Below are positions 34,045 through 45,439 of a DNA stretch of 64,000 bases, one piece after another. Both the position numbers and the translations under genes were made by a program. Numbering within the stretch: the first letter of the stretch is position 1; each line of letters opens with the position of its first letter. The stretch is taken from the NCBI GenBank assembly GCA_905116865.2, contig CAJHNH020008443.1, positions 90,001 through 154,000 of the forward strand, written 5' to 3'. The stretch comes from Candidula unifasciata (taxonomy: Eukaryota; Mollusca; Gastropoda; Stylommatophora; Geomitridae). Below the pieces are notes generated by a model. The model was not told the DNA's origin, did no database searches, and saw nothing but the letters and a program-made list of their open reading frames with translations.

Positions 34045-37000
34045 CTGATTGTAAAAATACAAAAGAAATATGCTAATTAGAACATAAACATATGGTTCAT
34101 TCTGGTAAGAAAGCTTGCTAATAATTTATATATTAGTACAGTAATCGGTTTCAAATGGCACGAAAATGCATAAAAATACTTAAGAGTCAGAGGTCATGAC
34201 CGGCAAATGCAGAAGATGTGGGTCTATTCATCATATTGCGTCTATAAGTAAGTTACTGTGACTTCAGATAAAGATCATAACTGCTACTGCGAAGAAAAAA
34301 ATTGCAACAGAACAATGAGCATATCTGAAACCTATGTTATAACTTGAAGAATCAAAGCAGTTTGGAAAGTTCTGAAAAATATATGAAGGTCTTTACATAT
34401 TTTTATTCTTTTTGTGCAATAAAACATCCAATGGTGAAACTGGAAACAGATTATGAAAGTCCTTATAAAGTATATGAAGGTCTTTACATATTTTTATTCT
34501 TTTTGTGCAATAAAACATCCAATGGTGAAACTGGAAACAGATTATGAAAGTCCTTACATCAAATGTTTTTTTTAAAAATTAGTGCTCTGAAAACAGAAAG
34601 AAAGAAATCAGTGTTGCGGATCACTGCATGTCATGCACTAGTAAACTACTTTTTAATACACATACAGTAGGTAATGTAATAAACTTATCTAACAGTATGA
34701 TTAGAGATGGAATGAACATGGACGTGTAGTAGTAGTTCAAGAAGTGTTGGAATGAGGTAGATCTGCAGCATTTCTCTCAACAGAATATGACAAACTAGAA
34801 TCCTATTTAAGTTGATTTTGGAATGGGGAAGTGATTTCATTCCTGAAGGCTCTCTGTCATAAATCTAGGCTAAGTTGAGTAAATGCACAACTGGGTGCAC
34901 ATTGTGGGTACATCAGCAAACACCAAATGGGTTATACACTGATAAAGTCCACGTCTTGTAGTCTAATGACAGATGATGTTCATTAGCCTTGGAGACATAA
35001 CGAATGGTTACTCTTTGCAGAGGTTTAGCTGAAGTAAGCCAAAACTAAAGGTATAAATATCCTTTGTTATTACTTTAGTAATTACTCCAAACTAGACCAG
35101 ACCTACATTCTTAACACCTTAAGGCTATCTGCCTGTCTTGCTAAAGTCTAGACGTGACAATTCCATCATGCCTTGCTGTTATATGTTACTTAGGATGTTA
35201 AAAGCTGAATTAAGAATCGACAGCATTTGGGACACTCCTATAAGTGCTCCATCGCCATCTTCAGCAGCAAGTGATGGTATCAGTAACTGTCTGCTTGTAC
35301 ATCAGCCTTGCCTTTCTCTTGAGTGTTGAACGTCAGACTGTAATGATCTGTTTGTACCTCCATATGATCTAAAGTTACTTAGGACTCACGGTCTGGTCCT
35401 TAATTCCATCCTACCTTGTGCAATCCTGATATCATGGATGGAATCCAGCCCAACACCTGTGGCCTCTCTCAACAATGTTCATCTTAGAATTTCTCTTGGA
35501 CATCCTTGTTGCCTCAATCAATCTATGTGTCCCATTTCAGTGACAATTCCATCACTAACAGCACCATCTGTTATCACCAAGAGAAAACACACCAAGAACC
35601 CCCTTTCAAAGAAGTCTCGCTTTCCTCGTAAACTGATTCTGACCACGCGCTACACTCTTCAATCTAGAAAACAGAAGCTGTATTGAGGCTAGACGTCAAG
35701 GAATATTGAATAAAACTATATAAGCAGGACCGATAGCACAAGGCAAATAACTAGTCGCAGGGCAGAACTGGTACTATAAAAATAAGACAAGTACAAAGGA
35801 CACAGACAAAATATGACAATTCAAAATGTGTAATAACTTGTGTGTTATATCATCATCATCTAGTGCCTTGCCAGCTGGCGTAAGCGTTTATGTATCACCA
35901 TAGATCTCGATCTTTGGTATTCTGGATCAATTCCACTGATGAGATTCCTCCATGCCACATTCTTAAGCCCTCCACCATAATTGTTCTTGGCCTTGCTCGG
36001 CCTCTTCTACCAGAGATCTTTCCAGTTGTCACAATATTTTCCAGTGCTTTTTTATTTCTTGACCAATGAACTTTGACTCCTTCTTACTGTTGTATATAAA
36101 GTTCTTCGATCACTAGCCATTTCTAGACAATTATTGTTAGTTATTCTGGCAGTCCACGGTATTCACAACATTCTTCCCAAGAACCAAATCTCAACTGCCT
36201 CCAAACTCTTCTTGTTTGGTCACATTCCAAGATTAATTACCTTACTATAGAACAGGCTCGATATAACATTTTTGGGTACTTAATTTATAACTTGCCCCTG
36301 ACGTCACAACAACGTCACGGGAGACATTCCCAATAAATTCTAGGCTGTTCAGGTTGTAGTTTCTCGCGATTATCTCTACAGCCAAGTTTAGGGTTAGGGT
36401 TAGAAGACACTAGATGAACACTCAAAAAAAGCACCACACAACAGCACACTTCCATCCCTTGAAATAATGGACTGTCAGGTCAGCTGTGGATTTCCCACGG
36501 GGATTTCGTGTTTGGGGTACGTTATAAATTAAGAACCACATTTTTGTACTCGTTTTCTGATGCTTAATTAGAGTGATTCATTACATAAGATACTTTTCAT
36601 CTTCTGAAAAGCTGCCTTTGCTTGGCCAATTCTGTGCTTAATTTATGTCACAAATCATCCATCTGATTTTATGAATGTTTCTTAATACTTGAATTTACTA
36701 ACTTGGTCAAGCACTTTCCCTTCTATTGCTATGTCACTTTAAGTTATCTTCTTCTTTGATATTGTTTTTGTTTTCTGGATATTCAAGGATAGTCCCTGTT
36801 TTGTACTCTAGTAGAACAATGTCTAATAGTTGTTGTAGGTCTTTTGCGTTTTCAGCTATTAATACTGTATCATCTGCAAAATGAAGACTGTTTATATTAT
36901 AACCTGCAACTAGTGTTCCTGGTCCATCATTGACCTCCCTCATTATTATTTCACTATCGAGAGAGAGAAGAGAATGATTAGGACATTTAATGTCTTTAAA

Positions 37001-40000
37001 CAGTTAACATTTTTTAATGTCTCAAGGAGGACTGCTTCGTTTATTTTTCTATAATTCCAACGGGTCATGTTTCAACACCTGCACAGAAGTGTTTAAATAC
37101 GGATTAGTGTGCATTGCTCGGCTATCTCCTGGTATAAATATCATATATTATATGTGGAACACGCAAAAATAAGTTAATAATGACAGCTTAGTTGAGATTT
37201 TATGCCCCTTACCTTGGATACCCTTTCTGTATACTTTGTGCTCATAACGAAGTCCAGAGACAATTTCTCTTTGTACAAAGAAGTATATCTTAATCCTATA
37301 CTTGCAGCCTTCTTTCAATGTGAATGACTCTTTCTTGATCTCTTCTTCAGGTTCTGTGTGAAAGCACACAAATACAATTGTGGATTATTATTTTTTTGTA
37401 ATGACAATTTGACCACAAGCAAGCAAATGACAAGCAATTAGAGAGTGCTTTGATTGAGACAACAGCATTAAACCACTGTTGGCATTTGTGGCTGAGAATG
37501 CAGTGCAAATGAAGAACAATCTGACTTCTCTTATCAACAGAAGAAGAAAATAATCAAATCAATCAGAAAGCCACCAAAACCGGCACAAGACGATTACCAT
37601 GGTATGGACAGAAAAGAGCAAGTTATTACTCTACGCCTTAGAATAGGATGCAGTTGACTTCACAGTAACACATATACAAAATTTAAAATCGGCGAATCAG
37701 CCATGTGCACGTATAAACTGGCACATGAGACAACAGATCACATCCTCCAAGACTGTCCAAATACAATGTATCAAGGCACAACTTTTGGCCAAGAGAAACA
37801 CTGGCGCAAGCCAAACTTCACAGGTCGCTGTGTGAATTACAAAAGATAGTGAAGTTCATACTGGAGACAACACTGAAGATATCAATAATCTATTTCAAGC
37901 AAACGAAAGAAGAAGAAGAAGCACAAAACTCACCAGGTTTTGAAAGCAGCTGCAGGCAATCTGGTAGACCCATTTGCTTTAATTATGACAATGGTATAAG
38001 ACTCCAAATGTTCAGACAGCTTAGTGAATGTAAATTTCCCTAGGAAAACCCATAAAGTAAATCCTGGTGCTGATTTTTTTTCTTTTAGCAGCGGATTTAA
38101 TACATCACATGACATTATCCACTTACTCCCTGTGTGAGTTTCAGCGGCTCATTGGGGAAGGGAGGAGAAAAGGAAAGGGGGGGAGGGGGGGGGGTGTATG
38201 ACCCAATTCTTCCTAACAAGCATGTTGTAAAAGGCAAATGGTCAGAAATTTGTGGAAATTGGAAGTGTTAGACAGAAGGTCTAGCTGTAAACCACAACAT
38301 ACAGTGCAAAAAGCTTTTTTAAGAGTGTTTGCAAAAGAAAAAGAACATTTTGAAATAATTTTGAAAATGTATTTGTTTAGTACAGATCTGACTCATACCA
38401 TATGGTGTAGCCAAATTGCTATTCCTGTGCCCGAAAGTGCACAGTAATATTTGACAGACTAGAAAGAAGAATAAAGTTTATAAATTAGCATTATTCAGCA
38501 TAGGGACCAAAACAGTAAACCAAGAGCATACCTACATCAAATGGATCTCAGATGGTAGCAGTGCACTAAAGAAAGTTCTAGAGCATGTCTGACAACACTG
38601 CTTAGACTGCCAGTCCAAGAAAAAACAAAATCTATACCACAGAAGCGACTGACAAATTACTTGGCACCTGTGAAGACCTCAAGCATACTATCCTGTTTAT
38701 GCCATGCTGAAAAAGATGCATAGCAAATGTTCACTGAAGAAGAAGAGGCAACAAAGCAAAGAATTCCAGAAAGTACGTGTTGTATCTAATTATAACTTTT
38801 AAACCAGTCAACAGAACAGACACGCACACTAAAGAAAAAAGCTGGCTGTATGGTCTTCTTCTTCCGTGTTCATTTGAAGACGTAAAAGCACTGTGCCCAT
38901 TTGCAACATGGCTGCTATATTTGCATCTTTCGGCAGACACATTCCACTGCTGCAAGCATTTGCTGTCTAGTTTACCCTCCCAGTTAGTTTTGTGGGACAC
39001 TGCAATACAATCTCCTTGTTGTGTGGTGATCTTTGTTTCCTAGTTCACAGTTGGTGCACCCCCCCCCCCTCTCAGGCTGGTCCAGCACATCCATGTGATG
39101 CTTATCAGTTCTCAAGAGAATGCAGTGGCAAAACATTAGCAACCCCCCCCCCCCCCAAGCTTCCATAAATACAGAGCTAATCCAGTTGCCTCAGTTTAGC
39201 AAATACACAGTAAGCAGGAATGGGTCGACTGGAATTCAAACAACTGTTTCCATCATGTCATTATAACATTGGGAAGAGAATGTAAAAGAGTGGTGTAATG
39301 GTAAGGCAGAATAAGAGATACTACTGATAGATGAAAAGCTGGGCTAGATGATGCACCAGTGTGTTTTAATGGTTCCGTTCGTCAGGATAAAAGATCTCGC
39401 TGGGGATTTTTAGCTAGAGTGAAGGGAAAGATCATGGCCTGAAAAAAATTGTGTTTTTTTTTTAATCTACAACTACAAGCATGACAATGGAGGTTGTTGA
39501 GGCAATCACTGCAGCCCTAAAGTGCAGAGCTGAAAACAGAGGAATTATAGTGTCTATTCAAAATGGACAAATGCAGCATGACCGGATACCAAGCATCAGC
39601 ATGTTGACATTACAAGGACGCATGTGGATATACTGTCCAGGATATGCAGGAGCGATAGGAAATGAAACAGCGGATTTTCTAGCTACAAAAGGGTTAGCTA
39701 AATGAACATTTATACTAGACATTCTGAAGACCATCTATAAATTAATGCTCATAGAAGACATAAGCTTAGATGAAATAACTGTGTAAATATGTGTTATGAA
39801 GAATTAGGTGAGGATCAGGCAACGAGGGATGCATTAGAGGAAGAGAATGACAGGTTTATTTATAATCAGTGTGCTATAGGAACAGTTAGCATCTACATCT
39901 CAAGACATTTGCTGCAGGTGACAGAAAGCCCATGGGTATGTGCTATGATCTTGATTCTCTAATGAGAAAATCAGTAAATAGCGCCTCACATTCAGCACTG

Positions 40001-43000
40001 GTTGTGTCTTTAGAAGCCTGTAGGAGGCAGCCCCGAAGACCTGGAATTTTGATTACCCACACAAAAATGAGTACTTTGCTTCTTATGCATGTTAGACTTT
40101 TTACTGTAATGGATCTCTGTGTCTGGACTGTATGTAGGATAAGATATACTTACTTGTAAGATCAAGAGACATCTCATCTCTGCCTTCAGCTAGCAACGAC
40201 AGTTTCTGTATTATAACTTTGTTAGGGTTCTTCTCATCTGAAATGAGAATGGCCATCATGAAATAAATCTTAATATCTTAGGTGTCTTGCTATAAAGTAC
40301 TGGTAGTCCTGCAGCAGTTACTGCCAATAGGTTATGAAGTTTTGGGCTTTCATATATTCTGTTGAGTCGAGCTGATTCAAGAGCTCACATCATAGCACTC
40401 GGCACATTTCCATAAGCGCTCCCCAATTTCAGCAGCCAGCACAGAGTTCCAATAAAAATGGTGCCAGTGGCGGTCTGATTATACGCCTGTCTTGTCATTC
40501 TCAAAGCTCTCCCCAGACTGTTCCGAATTGTACACGTGTTTCCCACACAGCCTTAGCCATGTCTGCCTTATCAAGCATCAGTATTCCACCATATTGTGCA
40601 GAGCCTTTTCATTTCCTAACATACACAAGCATGAGGAGAAAAGATCCAGACAATGCTCTTCACCCGTGACCTCAGAATGCGTCCGTACATTCAGTCATTA
40701 TCATCATGTAGCAGGTCCTTTGTAGAATGTCACTCTCATCACAGTCTGCCTGAAAAAAACTTGGCCAGCTCTCCTGCCTTAGGCACCTTCATATCTAAGG
40801 AGTCACGTCCTGTGCCTATCTTCGTGTTGGTTGGCTCCTGCCTTTTCTCCCCGGTACCATGCTTTCTGCTATTATGTTTTCCAATCCGTCGTAGCAATTG
40901 ATATGGCCAAAATAATCCAGCTTCTGAGATAAGATACTATTTATTAGTTGCTCTTCCTTGATGTTCAGATCTTTTAGAATGTTAGTATTTCTCTTCTTCT
41001 TTACCCATTGTATTCTGAGAACCTTTCTTAGCATTTCAGCTCAAAAGCCTAGTTTTCTCCTTATGGACCGGGAACAGAGTAGTTGCATGAAAAATAGTGC
41101 TTCACTTTGACCTATTTATAGAAGTATTTCACATGACAGCCTATGGTATATTGTAAAGTGATAAATAACAGCCCTGAAAATGGGCGCAGGTGAAAATCAC
41201 TCAAACTGCAGTCAGGTACTTTGGCATAGTGCCAGTAGATGAGACAGGTGGCCAATTCCTTTTCTCACTGCCTTTTCTTCCTATATACATGTCTAAAAGG
41301 TTCTGAAAAATTACATGGGCCCGGTATCATGGAGCTGCACTGATGCCAGAGCCATAATGGAAGTAAGAAAATAATTTTGCCTCCGCTGTGAAATAAATCC
41401 TGACCATTGTCTGAGCAGTAAATGCATTAACGACCATAAGCATAGGAACCTACACAATGGGAGAGGGGAAAGGGATTAAGTATACCCTCACCCCACCTCC
41501 CCCTTTTTTGCACCATTATGGGGGGGGGGGGTGAGAGAGGGCCTGTGTCCCCCAACCATCCATAAACATTCTCAAGTATTTGTTTACATATTCATTATTC
41601 CAAATATAATAATTCCCATTCAGCACATAAGTATTGTACACCTCCACGATTCCTTTGTAGACCTCTTGCTACAGATGTAATCTTATGAGTGCAATACAGA
41701 GCCCCACCCCCACCAATTTTCAAGACAGCTAGATGTCAGTACAACACCTTGCTATCAAAAAATAAGATGAACACTGTATTTATTAGAGGCACTGGAACCC
41801 GAGAGCTCAGGCACCTTGAGGCCCTACCCCCCTCTAAATCTGTATGGAATAATATTTACGAGGCTGACCATGCAGAAATATGAGACACTAAAAGGTTATA
41901 TATACAAAGCGAACAGAAGGGCCCGTTCCACAGATCTCTTCCTGCCCTGACGTTGCGAGGCAATCCAGAAGAGGAGAAGTAACAACATTCCAGAACTGTC
42001 CTAAAATTATAAGGAAAACTTGACTATAAACTTCTGCAATATGTCTTATTATATAGCGCAGGCCACTAAGATGATCACAGATGTGATGCATTTGTGTAAC
42101 TTCTGTTGTGAAGAATAATTTATCCCTGACAATTTTTCTGGCTTGTATTCTTATCTGGACAAGAGGAATTTCTGACAAGAAAAACCATTTTGCTGCATTC
42201 GCATTATCAGGTGTGCACTGTGTAATGGAAAAAAGTCAGCGAACTTCTGCAATGTTTCAAGATAAGATATCTGTGAAGGTATTACTATAACACTTTACAA
42301 ATGTGGTTGTGAGCTTTCATGAATAACAGCCAGATCTAAAGCTAGCGGTCATAAGTGGTTGCAGAATAAAATTTGCAAAATAAACCTGTCTTAATTGGAT
42401 TACCGGCACCCACAGCTTATGGGTTATGAATGCAGTTTCCTCATTCCCACAGCCCGGGTTCAATTCAGCTGCCAGCAAACTGGCAGCAGATCCCTTTGCA
42501 CTGATTTTGAAAACTATTTAAGCATCAATATGTAAAGACTACTGGTTGAAAACTGATTAGTAAAACAAGAAAAGCCAACAAAAGCAGGAGATGGTCTGTG
42601 GTGTCCTGTAAAGGATATGCAACTTACTTTTACTTACGGGATTAAACACACCCCACAATGTGATGGACAGAAACTCTGACCCTCCACCATCACTTCTACT
42701 TTTAGATCAACGTATCAATTGTTACTACTTCAGGCTCTCATGCAAGAGACCCGGGTATGACCCCCGGTAAGGTGCACTTTTTTCTGAAGTGGGCAAAAAT
42801 TAACATCCTAAACTGTACAGTCTGTGGCAACAGCACTAGCCGTGTGACCCTAATTTATCAGGCCAACGGTCCCCTAGTCTAAAATGCCCTTAAAAACAGT
42901 GGTAAATACAGACGGTAGTGCCATACCAATTATAACATTCCCTGCGAGACAACTGCCCAGTAAGGTCTCTTTATACTTTCTAAGACTTTCATCTTCTGCA

Positions 43001-43107
43001 TCCTGACAGACAATTTCCGATATAGACATTTCTTTAGGTGGTTTGTAATCAACATTTTCTTCCTCATCTTGTTCAACTTCGGGTGCCACCTGTTCTTGCT
43101 CTGCCAT
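33848..43107 (-). CDS. ARHGDIA: Rho GDP-dissociation inhibitor (whole gene)
   Basis: RhoGDI extracts prenylated Rho, Rac and Cdc42 from membranes and holds them GDP-bound in the cytosol. Four coding exons on the minus strand join in phase to 201 codons including stop: 43107-42927, 40237-40154, 37353-37213, 34044-33848. The 200-aa product matches the family length (human 204 aa). N-terminal arm: MAEQEQVAPEVEQDEEENVD, then YKPP and ESLRKYKETLLG. The immunoglobulin-like prenyl-binding domain has FTLKEGCKYRIKIYF, VQREIVSGLRY, VDTMKQMMGSYGP, EEAPHGMLMRGDYKIKSRF, VDDDK and the terminal WEWHLSVKKDW. The symbol denotes the family; the exact paralogue is not decidable. It is convergent with BuGZ and divergent from FDXR. 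Confidence 0.95.
34381..34556. repeat. 91-bp tandem duplication in RhoGDI intron 3
   Basis: Unit ATATGAAGGTCTTTACATAT...GAAAGTCCTTA occurs at 34381-34471 and again from 34472, nearly identical. Recent local duplication. Confidence 0.95.
35860..36960 (-). pseudogene. LINE reverse transcriptase fragment, second copy of the 2429/7467 family
   Basis: On the minus strand, 36943-36734 encodes DGPGTLVAGYNINSLHFADD and then TVLIAENAKDLQQLLD, i.e. the RT catalytic box in the form FADD. It continues through degraded thumb and C-terminal sequence to the tail near 35870 (CTGGCGTAAGCG, cf. 2641). A MITE at 36275-36537 interrupts it. Lies in RhoGDI intron 3. Confidence 0.8.
36275..36537. mobile_element. 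MITE with 9-bp target duplication
   Basis: Terminal inverted repeats GGTACTTAATTTATAAC and, inverted from the right end, GGTTCTTAATTTATAAC. Flanked by ACATTTTTG at 36266-36274 and 36538-36546. The 263-bp interior is non-coding and includes TTTAGGGTTAGGGTTAG. TSD length 9 would suit a Mutator-like element. Confidence 0.85.
37213..37353 (-). CDS. ARHGDIA: RhoGDI coding exon 3
   Basis: Acceptor TGCTTTCACACAG, then PEEEIKKESFTLKEGCKYRI through YRKGIQ, donor GTAAGG. Phase 1 at both ends. Confidence 0.95.
37545..37920 (+). pseudogene. 3' end of a diverged LINE copy (family of 2929-7426)
   Basis: Encodes IIKSIRKPPKPAQDDY, EQVITLRLRI, YTKFKIGESAMCT and HILQDCPN, equivalent to 7050-7280 of copy 1, then CAAGCAAACGAAAGAAGAAG as 3' tail. 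5'-truncated; stops and frameshifts throughout. Confidence 0.85.
37921..39384. other. RhoGDI intron 2, no gene recognised
   Basis: G-rich run near 38177-38193 followed by CTTCCTAACAAGCATGTTGT, a phrase also found at about 1952-1974. C-runs at 39059-39069 and 39144-39157. No coding signal found. Confidence 0.5.
39385..39900 (+). pseudogene. LINE fragment, RNase H domain
   Basis: Encodes MTMEVVEAITAALKCRAENR, GIIVS, WIYCPGYAGAIGNETADFLA and, after frame breaks, a short C-terminal piece. Closest relative in the window is the minus-strand 8165-8950 fragment (WIYCPGNAGVRGNERADFLA). Confidence 0.75.
40154..40237 (-). CDS. ARHGDIA: RhoGDI coding exon 2 (84 nt)
   Basis: Minus strand: acceptor CTCATTTCAG, then D-EKNPNKVIIQKLSLLAEG and RDEMSLDLT, donor GTAAGT. 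It fills exactly the gap expected between LLGSCLAGNVI and PEEEIKK (family pattern ...LDLTGD...) and is phase 1 at both ends. Found by reading the strand, as it has no start codon of its own. Confidence 0.93.
40480..41110 (-). pseudogene. LINE reverse transcriptase C-terminal fragment
   Basis: Minus strand: MLRKVLRIQWVKKKRNTNIL, then DYFGHINCYDGLENIIAES and GRKGRSQPTRR, a post-RT tail common in LINE proteins (R-L/I-x-W ... FGH ... G.R.RGR). Several frame breaks. In RhoGDI intron 1. Confidence 0.75.
41111..42389. other. RhoGDI intron 1, no gene recognised
   Basis: Contains an 11-G run (41521-41531) and no recognisable coding sequence. Confidence 0.5.
42390..42640 (+). repeat. tRNA-derived SINE, family 1 (diverged)
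   Basis: B box GGGTTCAATTC (42456-42466) and a 3' end GTCCTGTAAAGGATATGCAA shared with the copy at 47872-48125. Confidence 0.65.
42690..42890 (+). repeat. tRNA-derived SINE, family 2
   Basis: Region GACCCGGGTATGACCCCC (42749-42766) is a decayed B box. Body and spacing (GGTAAGGTGCAC, AACATCCTAAACTGTACAG) match 24243-24430. Its 3' end runs to just before RhoGDI exon 1 on the other strand. Confidence 0.6.
42927..43107 (-). CDS. ARHGDIA: RhoGDI coding exon 1
   Basis: ATG at 43107 on the minus strand. The sequence just upstream, TTCTCTTCCTCCAG, is a strong acceptor, so a non-coding 5' exon probably lies further up. Encodes the acidic N-terminal arm and YKETLLGSCLAGNVI; donor GTATGG. Confidence 0.93.
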
Positions 43108-43655
43108 CTGGAGGAAGAGAAGCCAACTGTAGTACAACGGTAAATACCACAAGTAATTCATTGCCTACACAATATAAAAGTAAAAATGGTCAGCTTTATA
43201 AGATGATCATGAATGAAACTTCTAAGAAGAAAATATGTTATTATTACTTTATGTGACAGGAGGAATAACTGGCCAACATTTAGAATGCTGGACTCTCATT
43301 TGGGATTTAATTTCACACTGTGATATTGTAAACAGGCACAACACATTAACGTCATTCCGATGAACAATGAAAAAGGTAAATAAGACATCTTGTTTATTCT
43401 CAGCATCCTATAGAAAGTCGTCTTCTGTGCAGTTGCCATTATTGTTCACTTCTGATCCTAGATATTCAAAATCTCTGACATTTTTAATTTCTTCATTATC
43501 AATTTCAATATGCGGTTGCTATGCTGCATTTATCATCCAGCTGGTACACTTACTAAAGATATACAAATATGAACTGTAACTCAATGTATCCATGCGTGTT
43601 GTGAATATTATATAAATCCTTTCAGACTCAGATGGCATGTCTTGCTAGCAAAATG

Positions 43656-44253
43656 GGATATCCTCCGAATAACGGCCACAAATTATGGCAGCAAAAAAAA
43701 AAAAAAAAACTGACAGGGCCTCAATCACACGTAAATTGCAGACTTCTTTCCAGCAAATATACTGCAGCAAAAGTAGGATAAATTTCTGGCGATAATGTCG
43801 CAAAACGCAATAAACCGGCAAGTAAAATTCGCCAAGAGTTTCCCCTTGCGCGGGGGGAGAAAGAAGACTATATGGCTGGGACTCACGAGCAGCAGCTACG
43901 GAAGTTTGCAATTCCACATTGTGCTGCTTCCTTATTTATTTATTTGCTCGTGAAAACTGCGCTACCAATGCGGCACTACCTGCGCCCTGTTCTGATCATA
44001 TGTAGCCGAGTTTCAATGGCGCCACAGCCACAAAGAGCAGATTTTCGGGTACTATTTGCAACTTATGTGCTACAATTTTCAGATATAAAGGCCTAAATTA
44101 TCGCTAAGTAGTCGATTTCGTAATTTTCCCTTTTTTCGTTCCTCATTATTTTCGAGTTCAAGTTTTTGAATGTTTACAACATATGACCTAATAAGGCCCT
44201 GTCAGGATGTTTTTTGACCGCCATAATATGTGGCTGTTATTCAGAGGATAGCA
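43656..44253. mobile_element. foldback element C
   Basis: Begins GGATATCCTCCGAATAACGG and ends TTATTCAGAGGATAGCA. Flanks GCAAAATG / GCGAAATT are a probable decayed 8-bp duplication (6 of 8). Longest copy of the family (598 bp) with extra internal sequence. Confidence 0.75.
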
Positions 44254-44321
44254 GCGAAATTTTTAGCTTATAATGTGTTAATTCTTGGACTAAAGTTATT
44301 GGTAACTTTAGAAGACTTGTA

Positions 44322-45429
44322 CGAGGGCAAGTCAATAAGTAAGTTACAAATGGTTGTTTTTAAAAAAAAAAAAAAAAAAACTAAAGATGATAAAAATTTG
44401 AAAACTGTTTATTTTTACTCACACTGTCCCTTTATTTTTCAACATAATTTACACCAACACTAATGCACTTGTCCTATCATTTTATCAGTCCTCCTAAATC
44501 TGCTGCACAGAAATGCATGCTCCGTTTTCTAAACCTCATTTTCACTACACATTATTCAACTTCTGTGTCATTCACGAAATGTTGCCTGCCAAGATGGGTT
44601 TTCAGTTGACCAAAAACCATGTGAGCACCCTACTGCAGCTGCTACAGAGTCAACCTTTACTCGCTGGTTACCTCTAATCATCTCCTCTACCCGCTGCAAG
44701 GATGCTTCTGTTGCAACGTCGACAGGACTACGTCATATTGGAGTTCAACAACAATCATAGAGCGTCACTGAGAAAAATTCTTTACCCAGCTATGCACTGC
44801 TTTACGGGATAAACATTTGTCAGCATAAACAGAAAGCAGTTCCTTATGAATGTCCGTTACTGACAGCCCTTTTGCTCCTCACAACAGCATGTTGTTCTTT
44901 GAGAATACACTCTACAAGTTCACTGGCCATTTTGTTTCTGTACTGCATGCGACACCTAGTGACATCTAGCGAACAAGGACACAAATGTTGATGTTGTATC
45001 ATCTAAAACTTTTAGAAACAACCAACTACAATTTGGGCTATCTTCCTAATAATGGTCCCAAATTATCGAGGCAGAAAATATACCCTAACAGGGCCTCAGT
45101 CACGTGTCAATTGCGCACTTCCGGCAACTTAGATTGCGCACTTTCGGCACCGCCGAGAGTATCCCCCATGCCGCGTGGATTGGGGCTAAACTAGATGGCT
45201 GGAACTCACGAGCAGCAGCTACCGCATTTCCTGCAGCTGCTTTGATTTTATTTGCTCGTGAGTCCTAGCCATCTAGTTTAGCCCCAATCCACGCCGCGTG
45301 AACGGTGTGGGGGATACTCTCAGCGGTGGCGGCATAGTCCCGGAAGTGCGCAACTGACGCATGACTGAGGTCCTGTTAGGGTTATTTTCTGCCTCGATAA
45401 TTTGGGACTTACTGATTGACTTCCTTTTG
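44322..45429 (-). mobile_element. mariner-type element copy 2, split by a foldback element
   Basis: Left inverted repeat CGAGGGCAAGTCAATAAGTA after TA (44320). Right end, inverted, CAAAAGGAAGTCAATCAGTA before TA (45430). The interior parallels copy 1 at 28000-28683 (GTCAGTCCTCCTAAATCTGC, ACCCAGCTATG, ATAAACATTTGTCAGCATAA). The foldback at 45036-45407 sits just inside its right inverted repeat. Degenerate and non-coding. Confidence 0.8.
45036..45407. mobile_element. foldback element D, nested in mariner copy 2
   Basis: Begins GGCTATCTTCCTAATAATGG. The right arm ends at ...GCCTCGATAATTTGGGAC, about 20 bases short of the expected inverted terminus. Arms are strongly complementary (CTAGATGGCTGGAACTCACG / CGTGAGTCCTAGCCATCTAG). 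Confidence 0.8.
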
Positions 45430-45439
45430 TATTCATAAG

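Noticed and set aside
36389..36404. Telomere-type TTAGGG repeats
   Set aside because: Only about two and a half units, inside a MITE; not a telomere or true interstitial array.
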